Shown in pieces: positions 1-9,139 of a DNA stretch of 64,000 nucleotides (positions are counted from its first letter, which is position 1; each line of letters opens with the position of its first letter). The notes beneath the pieces were generated by a model, which worked only from the letters and a program-made list of their open reading frames with translations, was not told the DNA's origin and ran no database searches. The translations under genes and the position numbers were made by a program. The stretch is from positions 2,853,501 through 2,917,500 of the forward strand of contig NZ_JALJWP010000001.1 of NCBI RefSeq assembly GCF_024169245.1. Direction: 5' to 3'. The DNA is from Pseudomonas koreensis. GTDB lineage: Bacteria > Pseudomonadota > Gammaproteobacteria > Pseudomonadales > Pseudomonadaceae.

Positions 1-911
1 TGTAGTCGGCGCCGTATTTGTGCAACAGATCCTGGGTCGAGGTGCGCTCGGAAGTGCGGCGCATGTTGTTCTTCCACACCGATTCATAAATGAAGTTGTG
101 GAAGTAGAAATATTCCAGATGCTTGAACTCGGTCTTGCAGGCCGAGAACAACTCCTCACAGATCTTTACGTGCGCGTCCATCGAACCGCCGATGTCGAAC
201 AACAGCAGCAGCTTCACCGTGTTGCGCCGTTCCGGGCGCATCTGGATATTCAGCAGGCCGGCGTCCTTGGCGGTGTGGTCGATGGTACCGTCGATGTCGA
301 GCTCTTCCGCCGCACCTTGTCGCGCAAACTTGCGCAGACGACGCAGGGCGACCTTGATGTTGCGCGTGCCCAGTTCCACCGAATCGTCGAGGTTCTTGTA
401 CTCGCGCTGATCCCAGACCTTGACTGCCTTGCCCTGACGCTTGCCGGCATCGCCAACGCGGATGCCTTCCGGGTTGAAACCGCCGGAGCCGAACGGGCTG
501 GTGCCGCCGGTGCCGATCCATTTGTTGCCGCCGGCGTGACGTTCCTTCTGTTCTTCCAGACGCTTCTTGAATTCTTCGATGAGCTTGTCCAGCCCGCCAA
601 GGGACTGGATCTGCGCGCGTTCTTCGTCAGTCAGCGAGCGCTCGAACTCCTTGCGCAGCCAGTCTTCGGGAATCAGCGCCTGCAAGTGGTCGTCGAGTTT
701 CTCCAGGCCATTGAAGTAAGCGCCGAACGCCCGGTCGAACTTGTCGAAATGGCGTTCGTCCTTCACCAGAATCGCCCGTGACAAGTAATAGAACTCGTCC
801 ATGTCGGCGAAGGTCACGCGCTGTTTCAGCGCGTTGATCAGGTCGAGCAGCTCACGCACCGACACCGGCACCTTGGCTGCACGCATTTCATTGAACAGGT
901 TGAGCAGCATG
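1..911 (-). CDS. VWA domain protein, CoxE-like, partial at left edge
   Basis: This leftward gene enters from the left edge, so its C-terminus is missing; about 303 residues are visible. I chose the ATG at 911, which gives MLLNLFNEMRAAKVPVSVRE, 11 nt after the stop of the upstream AAA ATPase gene. The N-terminal half is charged and helical. A von Willebrand A fold begins near residue 235 with LLLLFDIGGSM, a MIDAS-like motif in which the usual DxSxS is DxGxS. There is no signal peptide, so it is cytoplasmic. VWA proteins next to MoxR ATPases are known partners in metal insertion or protein-complex remodelling; the client here is unknown. The family call is firm and the role is inferred from pairing. 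Confidence 0.85.
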
Positions 912-922
912 GCAGCAGCCTC

Positions 923-1774
923 TTAGCGGGTGCCGCGACGGCTCATGAACGCCAGGCGCTCAAGCAGTTGCACGTCCTGTTCGTTTTTCACCAGTGCGCC
1001 TGCCAGCGGCGGAATGGCTTTGGTCGGATCGCGCTCGCGCAGCACCGCTTCGCCGATGTTGTCGGCCATCAGCAGTTTCAGCCAGTCGACCAGTTCCGAC
1101 GTCGATGGCTTCTTCTTCAGACCCGGTACCTTGCGCACGTCAAAGAACACGTCGAGCGCTTCGCTGACCAGATCCTTCTTGATGTCCGGGTAATGCACGT
1201 CGACGATTTTCTGCAGGGTGGTGCGATCAGGAAAGGCGATGTAGTGGAAGAAGCAACGGCGCAGAAAGGCGTCCGGCAGCTCTTTCTCGTTGTTGGAGGT
1301 AATGATGATGATCGGGCGCTTCTTGGCCTTGATGGTCTCGTCGATCTCGTAAACGTAGAACTCCATCTTGTCGAGTTCTTGCAGCAAGTCGTTAGGGAAC
1401 TCGATGTCAGCCTTGTCGATTTCGTCGATCAGCAGAATCACCCGCTCCTCGGACTCGAACGCTTCCCAGAGCTTGCCTTTCTTCAGGTAATTGCGCACGT
1501 CGTGAACTTTTTCATTGCCCAGCTGCGAGTCGCGCAGACGGCTGACTGCGTCGTACTCGTACAGCCCCTGATGGGCCTTGGTGGTGGATTTGATGTGCCA
1601 GGTGATCAGCTTGGCACCGAACGACTCGGCCAGTTGCTCGGCGAGCATGGTCTTGCCGGTGCCCGGTTCACCCTTGACCAGCAGCGGCCGCTCCAGGGTG
1701 ATGGCGGCGTTGACCGCCAGCTTCAGGTCATCGGTGGCGACGTAGGCCTGGGTGCCTTCGAACTTCATCTGCAA
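923..1774 (-). CDS. MoxR family AAA+ ATPase
   Basis: This 283-residue protein has the usual length for a single-domain MoxR ATPase. Walker A is GEPGTGKT near residues 36-43 and Walker B is ILLIDEIDKAD near residue 114. Sensor 1 is the SNNEKELPDAFLRRC segment near residue 160, followed by the small helical lid. It is cytoplasmic. MoxR proteins act as ATP-driven chaperones with VWA partners, and the next leftward gene, 11 nt away, is such a partner, so the pair is almost certainly one operon. What they mature cannot be read from this window. The start follows a purine-rich stretch and no other gene lies between it and 1995. Confidence 0.93.
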   Translation of the reverse strand: MQMKFEGTQAYVATDDLKLAVNAAITLERPLLVKGEPGTGKTMLAEQLAESFGAKLITWHIKSTTKAHQGLYEYDAVSRLRDSQLGNEKVHDVRNYLKKGKLWEAFESEERVILLIDEIDKADIEFPNDLLQELDKMEFYVYEIDETIKAKKRPIIIITSNNEKELPDAFLRRCFFHYIAFPDRTTLQKIVDVHYPDIKKDLVSEALDVFFDVRKVPGLKKKPSTSELVDWLKLLMADNIGEAVLRERDPTKAIPPLAGALVKNEQDVQLLERLAFMSRRGTR

Positions 1775-1994
1775 ATCCTCGAACGGTAACGCCGACCTTA
1801 CGGGCAGGGCGGGGGCGAATAATCGGATGCCCCGACTATAACGCGCACGCCGGTCGACTGTGAACGCAGACGGCTTATTCAGTCTCTGAATGGAGCGTCA
1901 CATGTTGACTCAGTCTCGGCGGATGGCCAGTATTCTTGTATCGCCGATTTGGCGATAGCCTTTCTTACTTGGTTGATAAAAAGGCAGAAAATCG

Positions 1995-2492
1995 ATGTTA
2001 CCCATGAAACGGCCGCGTCTGCGATCTGCGCAGGTCCTGTCGGATTTCAGGTTGGCGCTGACATTTATCAATGGTCAGGAACTGACAGTTGATTTGGGGG
2101 TGGATATTCATACTTATCCAGGTCTGCGGCCACTGCTTGATCGCGAAGTCTTTGCGACTGCCGTAGTTGGCGACGATGGCTGGATAGTCGAATGGCTAGA
2201 GCCCGACATACAGATTGGCGCAGACACCTTGTACATGGATGCGCTGGCGCAAAATGCCCAGGACGAGAACACACGCATTTTTATCGACTGGCGCGCCCGT
2301 ACGGGACTTTCTCTCAGTGAGGCGGCCGAGGCGCTGGGTGTGAGCGTTCGGAGCATCAGCCGTTACAGCAATGGGCGTGAGGCAGTGCCACGTTCTTTGG
2401 CGTTGGCCTGTCTGGGCTGGGATTCGCTGCAACAGCGCTCATCGATCGCGGCCGAAGACACTGGTAGATATGTCGTCAACCGCAAAACTTAA
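1995..2492 (+). CDS. DUF2442 protein with C-terminal helix-turn-helix
   Basis: This 165-residue protein has two parts. Residues about 10-75 match DUF2442 in style (VLSDFRLALTFINGQELTVDL, then WLEPDIQIGADTLYMDAL). Residues about 98-140 look like a Cro/CI-type HTH (GLSLSEAAEALGVSVRSISR). It is probably a DNA-binding regulator. DUF2442 proteins are often found beside toxins of the DUF4160 type, but no such partner is visible here. I chose the ATG at 1995 because an AAGGCAG site lies about 8 nt upstream; the ATG at 2004 is an alternative. The gene is convergent with the DUF748 gene, and both stops use the same TTAA at 2489-2492. Confidence 0.75.
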   Translation: MLPMKRPRLRSAQVLSDFRLALTFINGQELTVDLGVDIHTYPGLRPLLDREVFATAVVGDDGWIVEWLEPDIQIGADTLYMDALAQNAQDENTRIFIDWRARTGLSLSEAAEALGVSVRSISRYSNGREAVPRSLALACLGWDSLQQRSSIAAEDTGRYVVNRKT

Positions 2493-3565
2493 CCCTCATC
2501 CGGCTTCGGCCTTTCATACCGCGCATTGAAGGCCTGGATAAACCCGTTGCGCAAAATCTGCAAAAACGCCTCGAACGCGTTGACGTTCTGCTGGTGCACA
2601 TTGCCACTGAGTTGGACCCGGGTGGCGAACTGGTTTTTGTTCTGGTTTTTCAGAACGGTCTCGGTGCCGCCGACCAGTGCTTCCCAGACCGAGCGGAACA
2701 GGCCTTTGTTTTTGTTTTCGACGTCCTGCTGCCAATTGAAAACATCGACATCGCGCAGCAGAGGTTTGATGTAGCCGGTGAGCCGGGCTTTTTCTGCCTT
2801 GGCTTCGATGACCACATCGCCGTGACCAGCGTTGAAGTCGAATTTGCCGTAGGCCGAGGCGAAGTCGTTCATGCGTTTGAGCTCGATGTCGCGGGCACGC
2901 AGGCGGAATTCGAAGTCTTCGAAGTTGCTCAGCGGATCGAAGGTGGCGGTGGTTTCCAGTGGCGCGTGGCCCAGCAGGAGCGCCTTGCCTTCGAAGCGGG
3001 CGTCGCGTTTGCCTTCCTTGTCGACCACGTTGGTCAGGTTATAGATGCTGGCGTTGACGTTGCTGGCATTCATGTTTACCGGCGGCTTGGAATTGAAGTT
3101 GCGGAACGTGATACGGCCGTCGTTGATCTGCACCTCATCGAGGGTGATCGGCAGCAGCTTGCCGAGTTGTTCTCGCCAGTCGGTGCCCTGACCGGTCTGC
3201 GAGTTCTGTTTGTTGGGGCCACCGTCGACGAAATTGATTTCCGGATTGAGGAATTGCACCTGGGCGACCACGGCATGGTCGTACCACAGCGAGTGCCAGC
3301 TCACCGACAGGTCGATCAACGGCGCATCGACGAACGGCACCGGTACCTTGCCGTCGACCTTGACGATTTTCAGACCATTGATTTTGTAGGCGCCGCGCCA
3401 CAGCGCGAGGTCGACATCGGTGATCTGGCCACGGTAATCGCCCATGTCCGCGAGCTTGTCATTGAGGTAGTCGCGAACCAGATAGGGCAGGGCGAAATGC
3501 AGGGCGACCAGCAGCACCACGACACCCGCCAGGGTCCAGAGCGGCCAGCTGTAACGACGTTTCAT
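2489..3565 (-). CDS. DUF748 / AsmA-like envelope protein
   Basis: This 358-residue protein has one N-terminal membrane segment (WTLAGVVVLLVALHFALPYLV, residues about 9-29) and a long periplasmic part rich in beta strands, in the style of DUF748 and the AsmA/TamB superfamily. Such proteins are thought to shuttle phospholipid or to assist outer membrane assembly, but for this member the function is not established. An AAGGA lies about 9 nt before the ATG at 3565. It stands alone on the minus strand and is divergent from cysK with a 137-bp gap that must hold both promoters. Its stop codon shares the TTAA at 2489-2492 with the DUF2442 gene. Confidence 0.8.
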   Translation of the reverse strand: MKRRYSWPLWTLAGVVVLLVALHFALPYLVRDYLNDKLADMGDYRGQITDVDLALWRGAYKINGLKIVKVDGKVPVPFVDAPLIDLSVSWHSLWYDHAVVAQVQFLNPEINFVDGGPNKQNSQTGQGTDWREQLGKLLPITLDEVQINDGRITFRNFNSKPPVNMNASNVNASIYNLTNVVDKEGKRDARFEGKALLLGHAPLETTATFDPLSNFEDFEFRLRARDIELKRMNDFASAYGKFDFNAGHGDVVIEAKAEKARLTGYIKPLLRDVDVFNWQQDVENKNKGLFRSVWEALVGGTETVLKNQNKNQFATRVQLSGNVHQQNVNAFEAFLQILRNGFIQAFNARYERPKPDEG

Positions 3566-3702
3566 GACATTGTTCCTTGAAGAGTGTTCCTTGGTTCAAT
3601 GCGATTGACTGCGCGCGGTTGCAGACGTTCGACCCGACTGGACTGTGATCGGCAACAGGCTTACCTTGAAAGGCGAATTCAACGCTGCATAAGGACCCAG
3701 CC

Positions 3703-4677
3703 ATGAGCCGTATTTACGCTGACAACGCCCATTCCATCGGCAATACGCCGCTGGTCCAGATCAACCGCATCGCGCCGCGCGGCGTCACGATCCTGGCCAA
3801 GATCGAGGGGCGCAACCCCGGTTACTCGGTCAAGTGCCGGATTGGCGCCAACATGATCTGGGACGCCGAAAGCAGCGGTAAACTCAAGCCCGGCATGACC
3901 ATTGTCGAGCCCACCTCCGGTAACACCGGCATCGGCCTGGCGTTCGTCGCTGCTGCGCGTGGCTATAAACTGATGCTGACCATGCCGGCGTCGATGAGCA
4001 TCGAGCGCCGTAAGGTCCTGAAAGCCCTGGGGGCGGAACTGGTGTTGACCGAGCCGGCCAAGGGCATGAAGGGCGCCATCGAGAAAGCCGCGGAAATCGT
4101 CGCCAGTGATGCCGACAAATATTTCATGCCGGCGCAATTCGATAACCCGGCCAACCCGGCGATTCACGAAAAGACCACCGGCCCGGAAATCTGGAACGAC
4201 ACCGACGGCGCCGTGGATGTACTGGTGGCGGGCGTCGGTACCGGTGGAACCATTACCGGTGTCTCGCGGTATATCAAGAACACCGCCGGCAAACCGATTC
4301 TGTCGGTGGCTGTGGAGCCTGCATCTTCGCCGGTCATCACCCAGGCCCTGGCCGGTGACGAGATCAAGCCTAGTCCACACAAGATTCAGGGTATTGGCGC
4401 CGGTTTTGTGCCGAAGAACCTTGATCTGTCGATGGTCGATCGTGTCGAGCAAGTAACCGACGAAGAATCGAAGGCCATGGCCTTGCGTCTGATGCAGGAA
4501 GAGGGAATTTTGTGCGGCATATCCTGCGGCGCTGCGATGGCGGTGGCTGTGCGCCTGGCGGAAACTCCGGAGATGCAGGGCAAAACCATCGTCGTGGTGC
4601 TGCCGGATTCGGGTGAGCGTTATCTGTCGAGCATGTTGTTCAGTGACCTGTTCACCGAGCAGGAGAACCAGCAGTAA
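3703..4677 (+). CDS. cysK: Cysteine synthase A (O-acetylserine sulfhydrylase)
   Basis: This 324-residue PLP enzyme makes L-cysteine from O-acetylserine and sulfide in the cytoplasm. The PLP lysine is K44 in [10 protein letters not shown], the substrate loop is EPTSGNTGI at about residues 69-77, and the phosphate-binding glycines are in [10 protein letters not shown] near residue 178. CGISCGAA near residue 271 is typical of the fold. Length and sequence match Pseudomonas CysK rather than the shorter CysM. It is monocistronic by layout, with divergent DUF748 upstream and a 184-bp gap before lpxO. No regulatory site was recognised. Confidence 0.95.
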   Translation: MSRIYADNAHSIGNTPLVQINRIAPRGVTILAKIEGRNPGYSVKCRIGANMIWDAESSGKLKPGMTIVEPTSGNTGIGLAFVAAARGYKLMLTMPASMSIERRKVLKALGAELVLTEPAKGMKGAIEKAAEIVASDADKYFMPAQFDNPANPAIHEKTTGPEIWNDTDGAVDVLVAGVGTGGTITGVSRYIKNTAGKPILSVAVEPASSPVITQALAGDEIKPSPHKIQGIGAGFVPKNLDLSMVDRVEQVTDEESKAMALRLMQEEGILCGISCGAAMAVAVRLAETPEMQGKTIVVVLPDSGERYLSSMLFSDLFTEQENQQ

Positions 4678-4861
4678 TCCTGTTGATTCAGGTCAGCCGA
4701 GGTTCAGGCGCTGCATGTTAATAAAGGCTTTGTTGCGCGATGCATAACACTGAATCTTGTATCAGGCGGGTTTTTCCCGGAGCCGGTAGTGTTTATCATG
4801 GCCGGCTGCCATGCCGGGAAAAGGGCATTGCGCAGCGTTGTCTTTATTCAAGGAGTCGTTG

Positions 4862-5800
4862 ATGACCGTTTCGTTTGCCGCCAAGGCGTTTGTGCTGTTG
4901 CTGTTTCTGGGCAGCACGCTCTATGTGCATTTGCGCGGCAAGGCGCGTTTGCCGGTATTGCGCCAGTTCGTCAACCACTCGGCGCTGTTCGCCCCGTACA
5001 ACGCCTTGATGTACCTTTTCTCCGCAGTGCCGTCCAGACCGTATCTGGATCGCAGCAAGTTTCCGGAACTGGATGTTCTGCGCGACAACTGGGAAACCAT
5101 CCGCGACGAAGCGATGCATCTGTTTGACGAGGGCTATATTCGCGCCGCCGAAAAGAACAACGACGCCGGTTTTGGCTCGTTCTTCAAGAAGGGCTGGAAG
5201 CGCTTCTATCTGAAGTGGTACGACAAACCGCTGCCATCGGCCGAAGCCCTGTGCCCGAAAACCGTGGCGCTGGTCAGTGCCATTCCCAACGTCAAGGGCG
5301 CGATGTTCGCGCTGCTGCCGGGCGGCAGTCACCTCAATCCGCATCGTGACCCGTTTGCCGGCTCCCTGCGTTATCACCTCGGCCTGTCGACACCCAATTC
5401 CGACGACTGCCGGATCTTCGTCGATGGGCAGGTGTATGCCTGGCGCGATGGCGATGACGTGATGTTCGACGAGACCTACGTGCACTGGGTCAAGAATGAA
5501 ACCGATCAGACTCGCGTCATTCTGTTCTGTGACATTGAACGCCCGCTGAGCAACCGCCTGATGACCCGCCTCAACCGCTTCATCAGCGGCTGGCTCGGGC
5601 GCGCCACTGCGCCGCAGAACCTTGATGATGAACGCGTCGGCGGCATCAACCAGGCTTATGCCTGGAGCAAGAACTTCAGCGACCGTTTCAGCGGCGTGGT
5701 CAAACAGTGGAAGCGCCGGCATCCCAAGGCCTACCGCGTCATGCGCCCGGTGCTGGCGGTGCTGGTGCTGACGTTGCTGGGGTATTGGTTGTTTGGTTGA
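4862..5800 (+). CDS. lpxO: LpxO-like lipid A Fe(II)/2-oxoglutarate hydroxylase
   Basis: This 312-residue member of the aspartyl/asparaginyl beta-hydroxylase family most resembles LpxO, which 2-hydroxylates acyl chains of lipid A at the inner membrane. It has membrane segments at both ends (FAAKAFVLLLFLGSTLYVHL near the N-terminus and VLAVLVLTLLGYWLF at the C-terminus). The iron site is visible as NPHRDP plus TYVHWVKN. AAGGAG at 4850-4855 lies 6 nt before the chosen ATG at 4862; an upstream in-frame ATG at 4811 lacks such a site. The gene is followed directly by a strong terminator. A broader hydroxylase role cannot be excluded. Confidence 0.88.
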   Translation: MTVSFAAKAFVLLLFLGSTLYVHLRGKARLPVLRQFVNHSALFAPYNALMYLFSAVPSRPYLDRSKFPELDVLRDNWETIRDEAMHLFDEGYIRAAEKNNDAGFGSFFKKGWKRFYLKWYDKPLPSAEALCPKTVALVSAIPNVKGAMFALLPGGSHLNPHRDPFAGSLRYHLGLSTPNSDDCRIFVDGQVYAWRDGDDVMFDETYVHWVKNETDQTRVILFCDIERPLSNRLMTRLNRFISGWLGRATAPQNLDDERVGGINQAYAWSKNFSDRFSGVVKQWKRRHPKAYRVMRPVLAVLVLTLLGYWLFG

Positions 5801-5815
5801 GGCTGGCTCAGAAAT

Positions 5816-5845
5816 AAAAAACCGCTCCTCAGGAGCGGTTTTTTC
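5816..5845. terminator. Bidirectional intrinsic terminator
   Basis: An 8-bp hairpin (ACCGCTCC / GGAGCGGT) at 5821-5839 is flanked by an A-run on the left and a T-run on the right. It can therefore stop lpxO going right and the small-protein gene going left. Confidence 0.9.
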
Positions 5846-6005
5846 ACAATCGGCCAGCGGCCAGCACCGAGGGCTCATCTTCGATACCGGTGATCAGCAG
5901 TTGCAACAGACGCCGTTGATTAGCGGTCAATTCTTGATCAGCCAGTCTTTTGGTTTTCAGCGATCTGACCAGTGCTTCGGGAGGTCTCTGTTTCGCTTTT
6001 TTCAT
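5844..6005 (-). CDS. Small hypothetical protein
   Basis: A 53-residue basic protein starting MKKAKQRPPEALVRSLKTKR. The ATG at 6005 has GGAGG 4 nt upstream. A GTG at 6044 in the same frame overlaps the GNAT stop as GTGA and would add 13 residues, so translational coupling is possible. There is no signal peptide or membrane segment, and I recognise no family. It lies immediately 3' of the GNAT gene in the same orientation and ends at the shared terminator, which argues for a two-gene operon. Confidence 0.5.
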   Translation of the reverse strand: MKKAKQRPPEALVRSLKTKRLADQELTANQRRLLQLLITGIEDEPSVLAAGRL

Positions 6006-6040
6006 GTCGCCTCCCGGTTTGATCAGTAATTGATTGGCTT

Positions 6041-6586
6041 TCACAGTACTGGATTCTCCAAGGTTTTGACAAGGCGGCCTTCGATGTCGTAGCTGAAACC
6101 CAGCTTCTGATAAACGGGTATCGCACCGTCCAGCGGCTCTTGTATTTCGATAACTTCGCAGCCAACGAAATGCGCGTATTGCTCAATTACCATCATCGCT
6201 AGTAGTCCTATCCGATTTTTCAAAGGATGTGTTCCGCCAGGGCGCCCTTCCAATCTCACAACTCGTAATCTTCGTCGACTATTGTTCGGGTTCGCAAAAC
6301 ACAGGCCGCAGAGCTGCCCGTCGAACCAGATAGAGATGTCCAATGCGCGTGGTTCACGTGATTTCCACGCGATGACTTCATGCCAGAAAAAGCAGGGTTC
6401 TTCCCATGTTTCAAAAGCATTCAGCGCATGCCTGTTTATCGGTTCGAACCGAATCAGAGATAAATCCATAATCGAAGCGTCGGCCGCCTTGAGTTGGCCT
6501 TGTAAGCCGGCAATCTGCGAAGCGGCCCGCTTCCTCGCCTCTGACCGATAAACCTGATACCGCAAATACGTCCGTTCCCTTGGCAT
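6041..6586 (-). CDS. GNAT-like N-acetyltransferase
   Basis: About 181 residues. I chose the ATG at 6586 because an AAGAGA lies just upstream; a longer version from 6634 lacks one. The segments ALDISIWFDGQLCGLCFANP and LLAMMVIEQYAHFVGC followed by PVYQKLGFSYDIEGRLVKTL fit a GNAT fold: central strands, then a C-terminal YxKLGF element. The usual acetyl-CoA loop (QxxGxG/A) is degenerate here (GTHPLKNRIGLLAM). The substrate is unknown. It is co-oriented with, and overlaps, the small basic protein gene downstream. Confidence 0.65.
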   Translation of the reverse strand: MPRERTYLRYQVYRSEARKRAASQIAGLQGQLKAADASIMDLSLIRFEPINRHALNAFETWEEPCFFWHEVIAWKSREPRALDISIWFDGQLCGLCFANPNNSRRRLRVVRLEGRPGGTHPLKNRIGLLAMMVIEQYAHFVGCEVIEIQEPLDGAIPVYQKLGFSYDIEGRLVKTLENPVL

Positions 6587-6773
6587 ATGATCTCTTGCAT
6601 TCCATGTCTCCTGACAATCCGTTGCCACCTCCATTTACCCTAATCAGCCGGCGCCAGACTGTCGCTAGCGGCCCTTTGCCCAAGTCATTGCAATCTGTGT
6701 CCCGGGCTGGTTATAGTCAGCCCGCTTGAGCGCCATGCTCATGCCTTCATTTCCTCAACAAAGATCTGCCTTC

Positions 6774-6938
6774 ATGCCTGCATCCCTTATCAACGCGGTA
6801 GTCGATTCAGCGGTCAACGCTGGCGTCGTGCCGTGCGGGAATCAGCAGCCTGTGCAGATCAGTCATTACCCTCCACCTGTCAGTAGTACGCCGGTGTGCG
6901 CAGTCGTAGCGCCGCCGGGCGTTGGCGTCCGGGGCTGA
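6774..6938 (+). CDS. Short proline-rich ORF, possible leader peptide
   Basis: A 54-residue ORF beginning MPASLINAVVDSAVNAG and carrying a PPP run (HYPPPVSS) and near its end APPGVGVRG. Both are polyproline motifs of the kind known to stall ribosomes without EF-P. The ATG at 6774 is the most natural start; earlier in-frame TTG/ATG codons exist at 6726-6741. It ends 95 nt before the DMT transporter gene, and the gap contains a UUCG hairpin (TCAGCTTCGGCTGA) and a T-rich stretch. The coding call is moderate and the leader role is an inference. Confidence 0.45.
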   Translation: MPASLINAVVDSAVNAGVVPCGNQQPVQISHYPPPVSSTPVCAVVAPPGVGVRG

Positions 6939-7033
6939 TCGGCAGTTTCTGCTGACCCCTGCACCCGCCAGAAAAACCTACTGGATTTCAGCTTCGGCTG
7001 AGTTGGCTTTTTGCCTGACTACAGGTGGTATTC

Positions 7034-7897
7034 ATGTTTGTCCTTTCGAAACAATCCGCGCTCGCGGCGGCGTCCACGAGCCTGTTCGTTCTGCTGTGGA
7101 GCAGCGGGGCGATTTTCTCCAAATGGGGCCTGGCCCACGCTTCGCCCTTTGCCTTTCTGCTGATTCGCTTCGCGATCGCCCTGTGCGGGCTGGTGCTGCT
7201 GGCGCCGCTGCTCAAGTTGAAGTTGCCCGAGGGTGGCAAGCCGATGCTGTTTGCGATCGCCACGGGACTGGTGTTACTCGGGGCTTATCAGATCTTTTAT
7301 CTGTTGGCGCTCGACTGCAAAGTCACGCCGGGGGTGATGGCGACTCTGATGGGCGTTCAGCCGATTCTCACGGTGGTGCTGATGGAGCGCCAGCGCTCGG
7401 CGAGCCGCCTGTTCGGCCTGGCGCTGGGGCTTGCCGGGCTGATCATGGTGGTTTATCAGGGCATCGGGCTGGCCGGGATGTCCTGGGCTGGCATGTTGTT
7501 CGGCTTGCTGGCGCTGGCGAGCATGACGCTGGGCTCGATCATGCAGAAGCGCATCACTGACAATCCACTCGGCACACTGCCGGTGCAATATCTGGCCGGG
7601 CTGTTGCTGTGCGCGGTGTTCGTGCCGTTCCAGCCGTTTCACTTCGAGCACAGCGCAGGCTTCGTTGTCCCGGTGTTATGGATGGGCCTGGTGGTCTCGG
7701 TGCTGGCGACGCTGTTGCTGTATCGGCTGATCGCGCAGGGCAATCTGGTGAACGTCACCAGCCTGTTCTATCTGGTGCCGGCGGTGACGGCGGTGATGGA
7801 TTACCTGATTTTCGGTAATCGGCTGGCGGCGTTGAGTGTGCTGGGGATGCTGCTGATCATTGTTGGATTGGCTTTTGTGTTCCGTAAAACCGGATAA
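7034..7897 (+). CDS. EamA/DMT family transporter
   Basis: A 287-residue inner membrane protein with ten predicted helices arranged as two EamA repeats. The first runs from SLFVLLWSSGAIFSKWGLA to VYQG, the second from GMLFGLLALASMTLGSIMQK to VGLAFVFRK. DMT proteins export or import small metabolites; the substrate cannot be deduced. The ATG at 7034 follows AGGTGG at 7023-7028 with good spacing, so the longer GTG start at 7025 is unlikely. It follows the short proline-rich ORF and may be controlled through it. A REP pair lies 3' of the gene. Confidence 0.9.
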   Translation: MFVLSKQSALAAASTSLFVLLWSSGAIFSKWGLAHASPFAFLLIRFAIALCGLVLLAPLLKLKLPEGGKPMLFAIATGLVLLGAYQIFYLLALDCKVTPGVMATLMGVQPILTVVLMERQRSASRLFGLALGLAGLIMVVYQGIGLAGMSWAGMLFGLLALASMTLGSIMQKRITDNPLGTLPVQYLAGLLLCAVFVPFQPFHFEHSAGFVVPVLWMGLVVSVLATLLLYRLIAQGNLVNVTSLFYLVPAVTAVMDYLIFGNRLAALSVLGMLLIIVGLAFVFRKTG

Positions 7898-7929
7898 AAG
7901 AAAGATAAGCGGTGGCTATTCGGGCGCCA

Positions 7930-7992
7930 TCGCGAGCAGGCTCACTCCTACAGGGGAACGTATTCCAACTGTAGGAGTGAGCCTGCTCGCGA
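7930..7992. repeat. REP pair, family 1 (TCGCGAGCAGGCTCACTCC type)
   Basis: Two 24-bp inverted arms at 7930-7953 and 7969-7992 form a long hairpin. The same arms recur at 27803, 33406 and 42404. It sits between two convergent transporter genes. Confidence 0.95.
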
Positions 7993-8016
7993 TAGCGATT
8001 TTGCCAACAAAGCGGA

Positions 8017-8925
8017 TTACCGATTGACCATCTCAGCAGGCTTCACCACCGCCGGCTTCAACACCAGCCACAACGCCGCCGCAATCAGCAACCCGCCATA
8101 AACGTGCGCCATCGACAACGGCTCATCCAGCAACAACGCCCCCCACAATACGCCGAACGGCGGGATCATGAAGGTCACGGTCATCGATTTCACCGGGCCG
8201 ATCGAGCTGAGCAGGCGGAAATAGATGATGTAGGCGAACGCCGTGCAACCCAGGCCCAGACCGAGCAGCGACAGCCAGACCTGCCAACCGCCCCAACTGA
8301 CCGGCGGCGCAGTGATCGTGCTGTAGGCGAACAACGGCAGCAAAAACAACGTCGCCCCGAGCATGCTGCCCAGTGCCGACAGACGGCTGTCCAGCCCACC
8401 GGCCTGATCCAGCCAGCGTCGCGCAAGAAATCCGGCAAAACCGTAGCAAGTGGTCGCCAGCAGGCAAGCGACCGCACCCATCAGCAATTGCAGATCGAAG
8501 GCCACGGGACCGGCGCGCGTCAGCACGCCGACGCCGAACAGGCCGAGGAACACGCCGCCCAGCTTGGCCGCCGTGAGTTTTTCGCTGAAGAACAGGCCGC
8601 CAATCAACACGCCCATCAGCGGCGTGGTGGCATTGAAAATCGCCGAGTAGCCGGCCGGCAGTACTTGGGCGGCAACCGAATACAGCGTCGCCGGAATTCC
8701 CGAATTGATCACGCCCAGCAGCATCACGGTTTTCAGCTTGCCCTTGAAATCCCAGCTGATGCGCATCAGCCCAAGGATCACCAACAGCCCGGCGGCCGCG
8801 ATCGACACGCGAAAGAATCCGGTCGGGATCGTGCCGATCACCGGGGCAATGATGCGCATGAACAGAAAACTCGCGCCCCAGATAGCGGCCAGCGACAACA
8901 TACGGAAAATATCGACAGGGCTCAC
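8017..8925 (-). CDS. EamA/DMT family transporter
   Basis: A 302-residue inner membrane protein with ten hydrophobic helices in two EamA halves (residues about 6-135 and 148-290). The opening LAAIWGASFLFMRIIAPVIG and the mid-protein GYSAIFNATTPLMGVLIGG are typical of the family. The substrate is unknown. It is convergent with the DMT gene at 7034-7897, with the REP pair between them, and divergent from aceK with 214 bp between starts. GGAGCC lies upstream of the start. The two neighbouring DMT proteins are not close paralogs by eye. Confidence 0.9.
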   Translation of the reverse strand: MSPVDIFRMLSLAAIWGASFLFMRIIAPVIGTIPTGFFRVSIAAAGLLVILGLMRISWDFKGKLKTVMLLGVINSGIPATLYSVAAQVLPAGYSAIFNATTPLMGVLIGGLFFSEKLTAAKLGGVFLGLFGVGVLTRAGPVAFDLQLLMGAVACLLATTCYGFAGFLARRWLDQAGGLDSRLSALGSMLGATLFLLPLFAYSTITAPPVSWGGWQVWLSLLGLGLGCTAFAYIIYFRLLSSIGPVKSMTVTFMIPPFGVLWGALLLDEPLSMAHVYGGLLIAAALWLVLKPAVVKPAEMVNR

Positions 8926-9139
8926 GGCGGGCTCCTTCCTTGATCGGGACGAGAGTGTTGCCGAGCGTCCGGATCATGGCAACCGCTATTCGGGCTTTTA
9001 ATTTTGCCTGCCGTTGCATCGGCCCGAGAAAGCGCATCAACGGTCAGCCCCGTATCGGTTTTGGCAGAAATTGCGCTTTTCCTGCGAGCGTTTCCGTGAC
9101 TAAGCTCAGACGAATCGAATTCCCGCCGAGGTTTAATCT

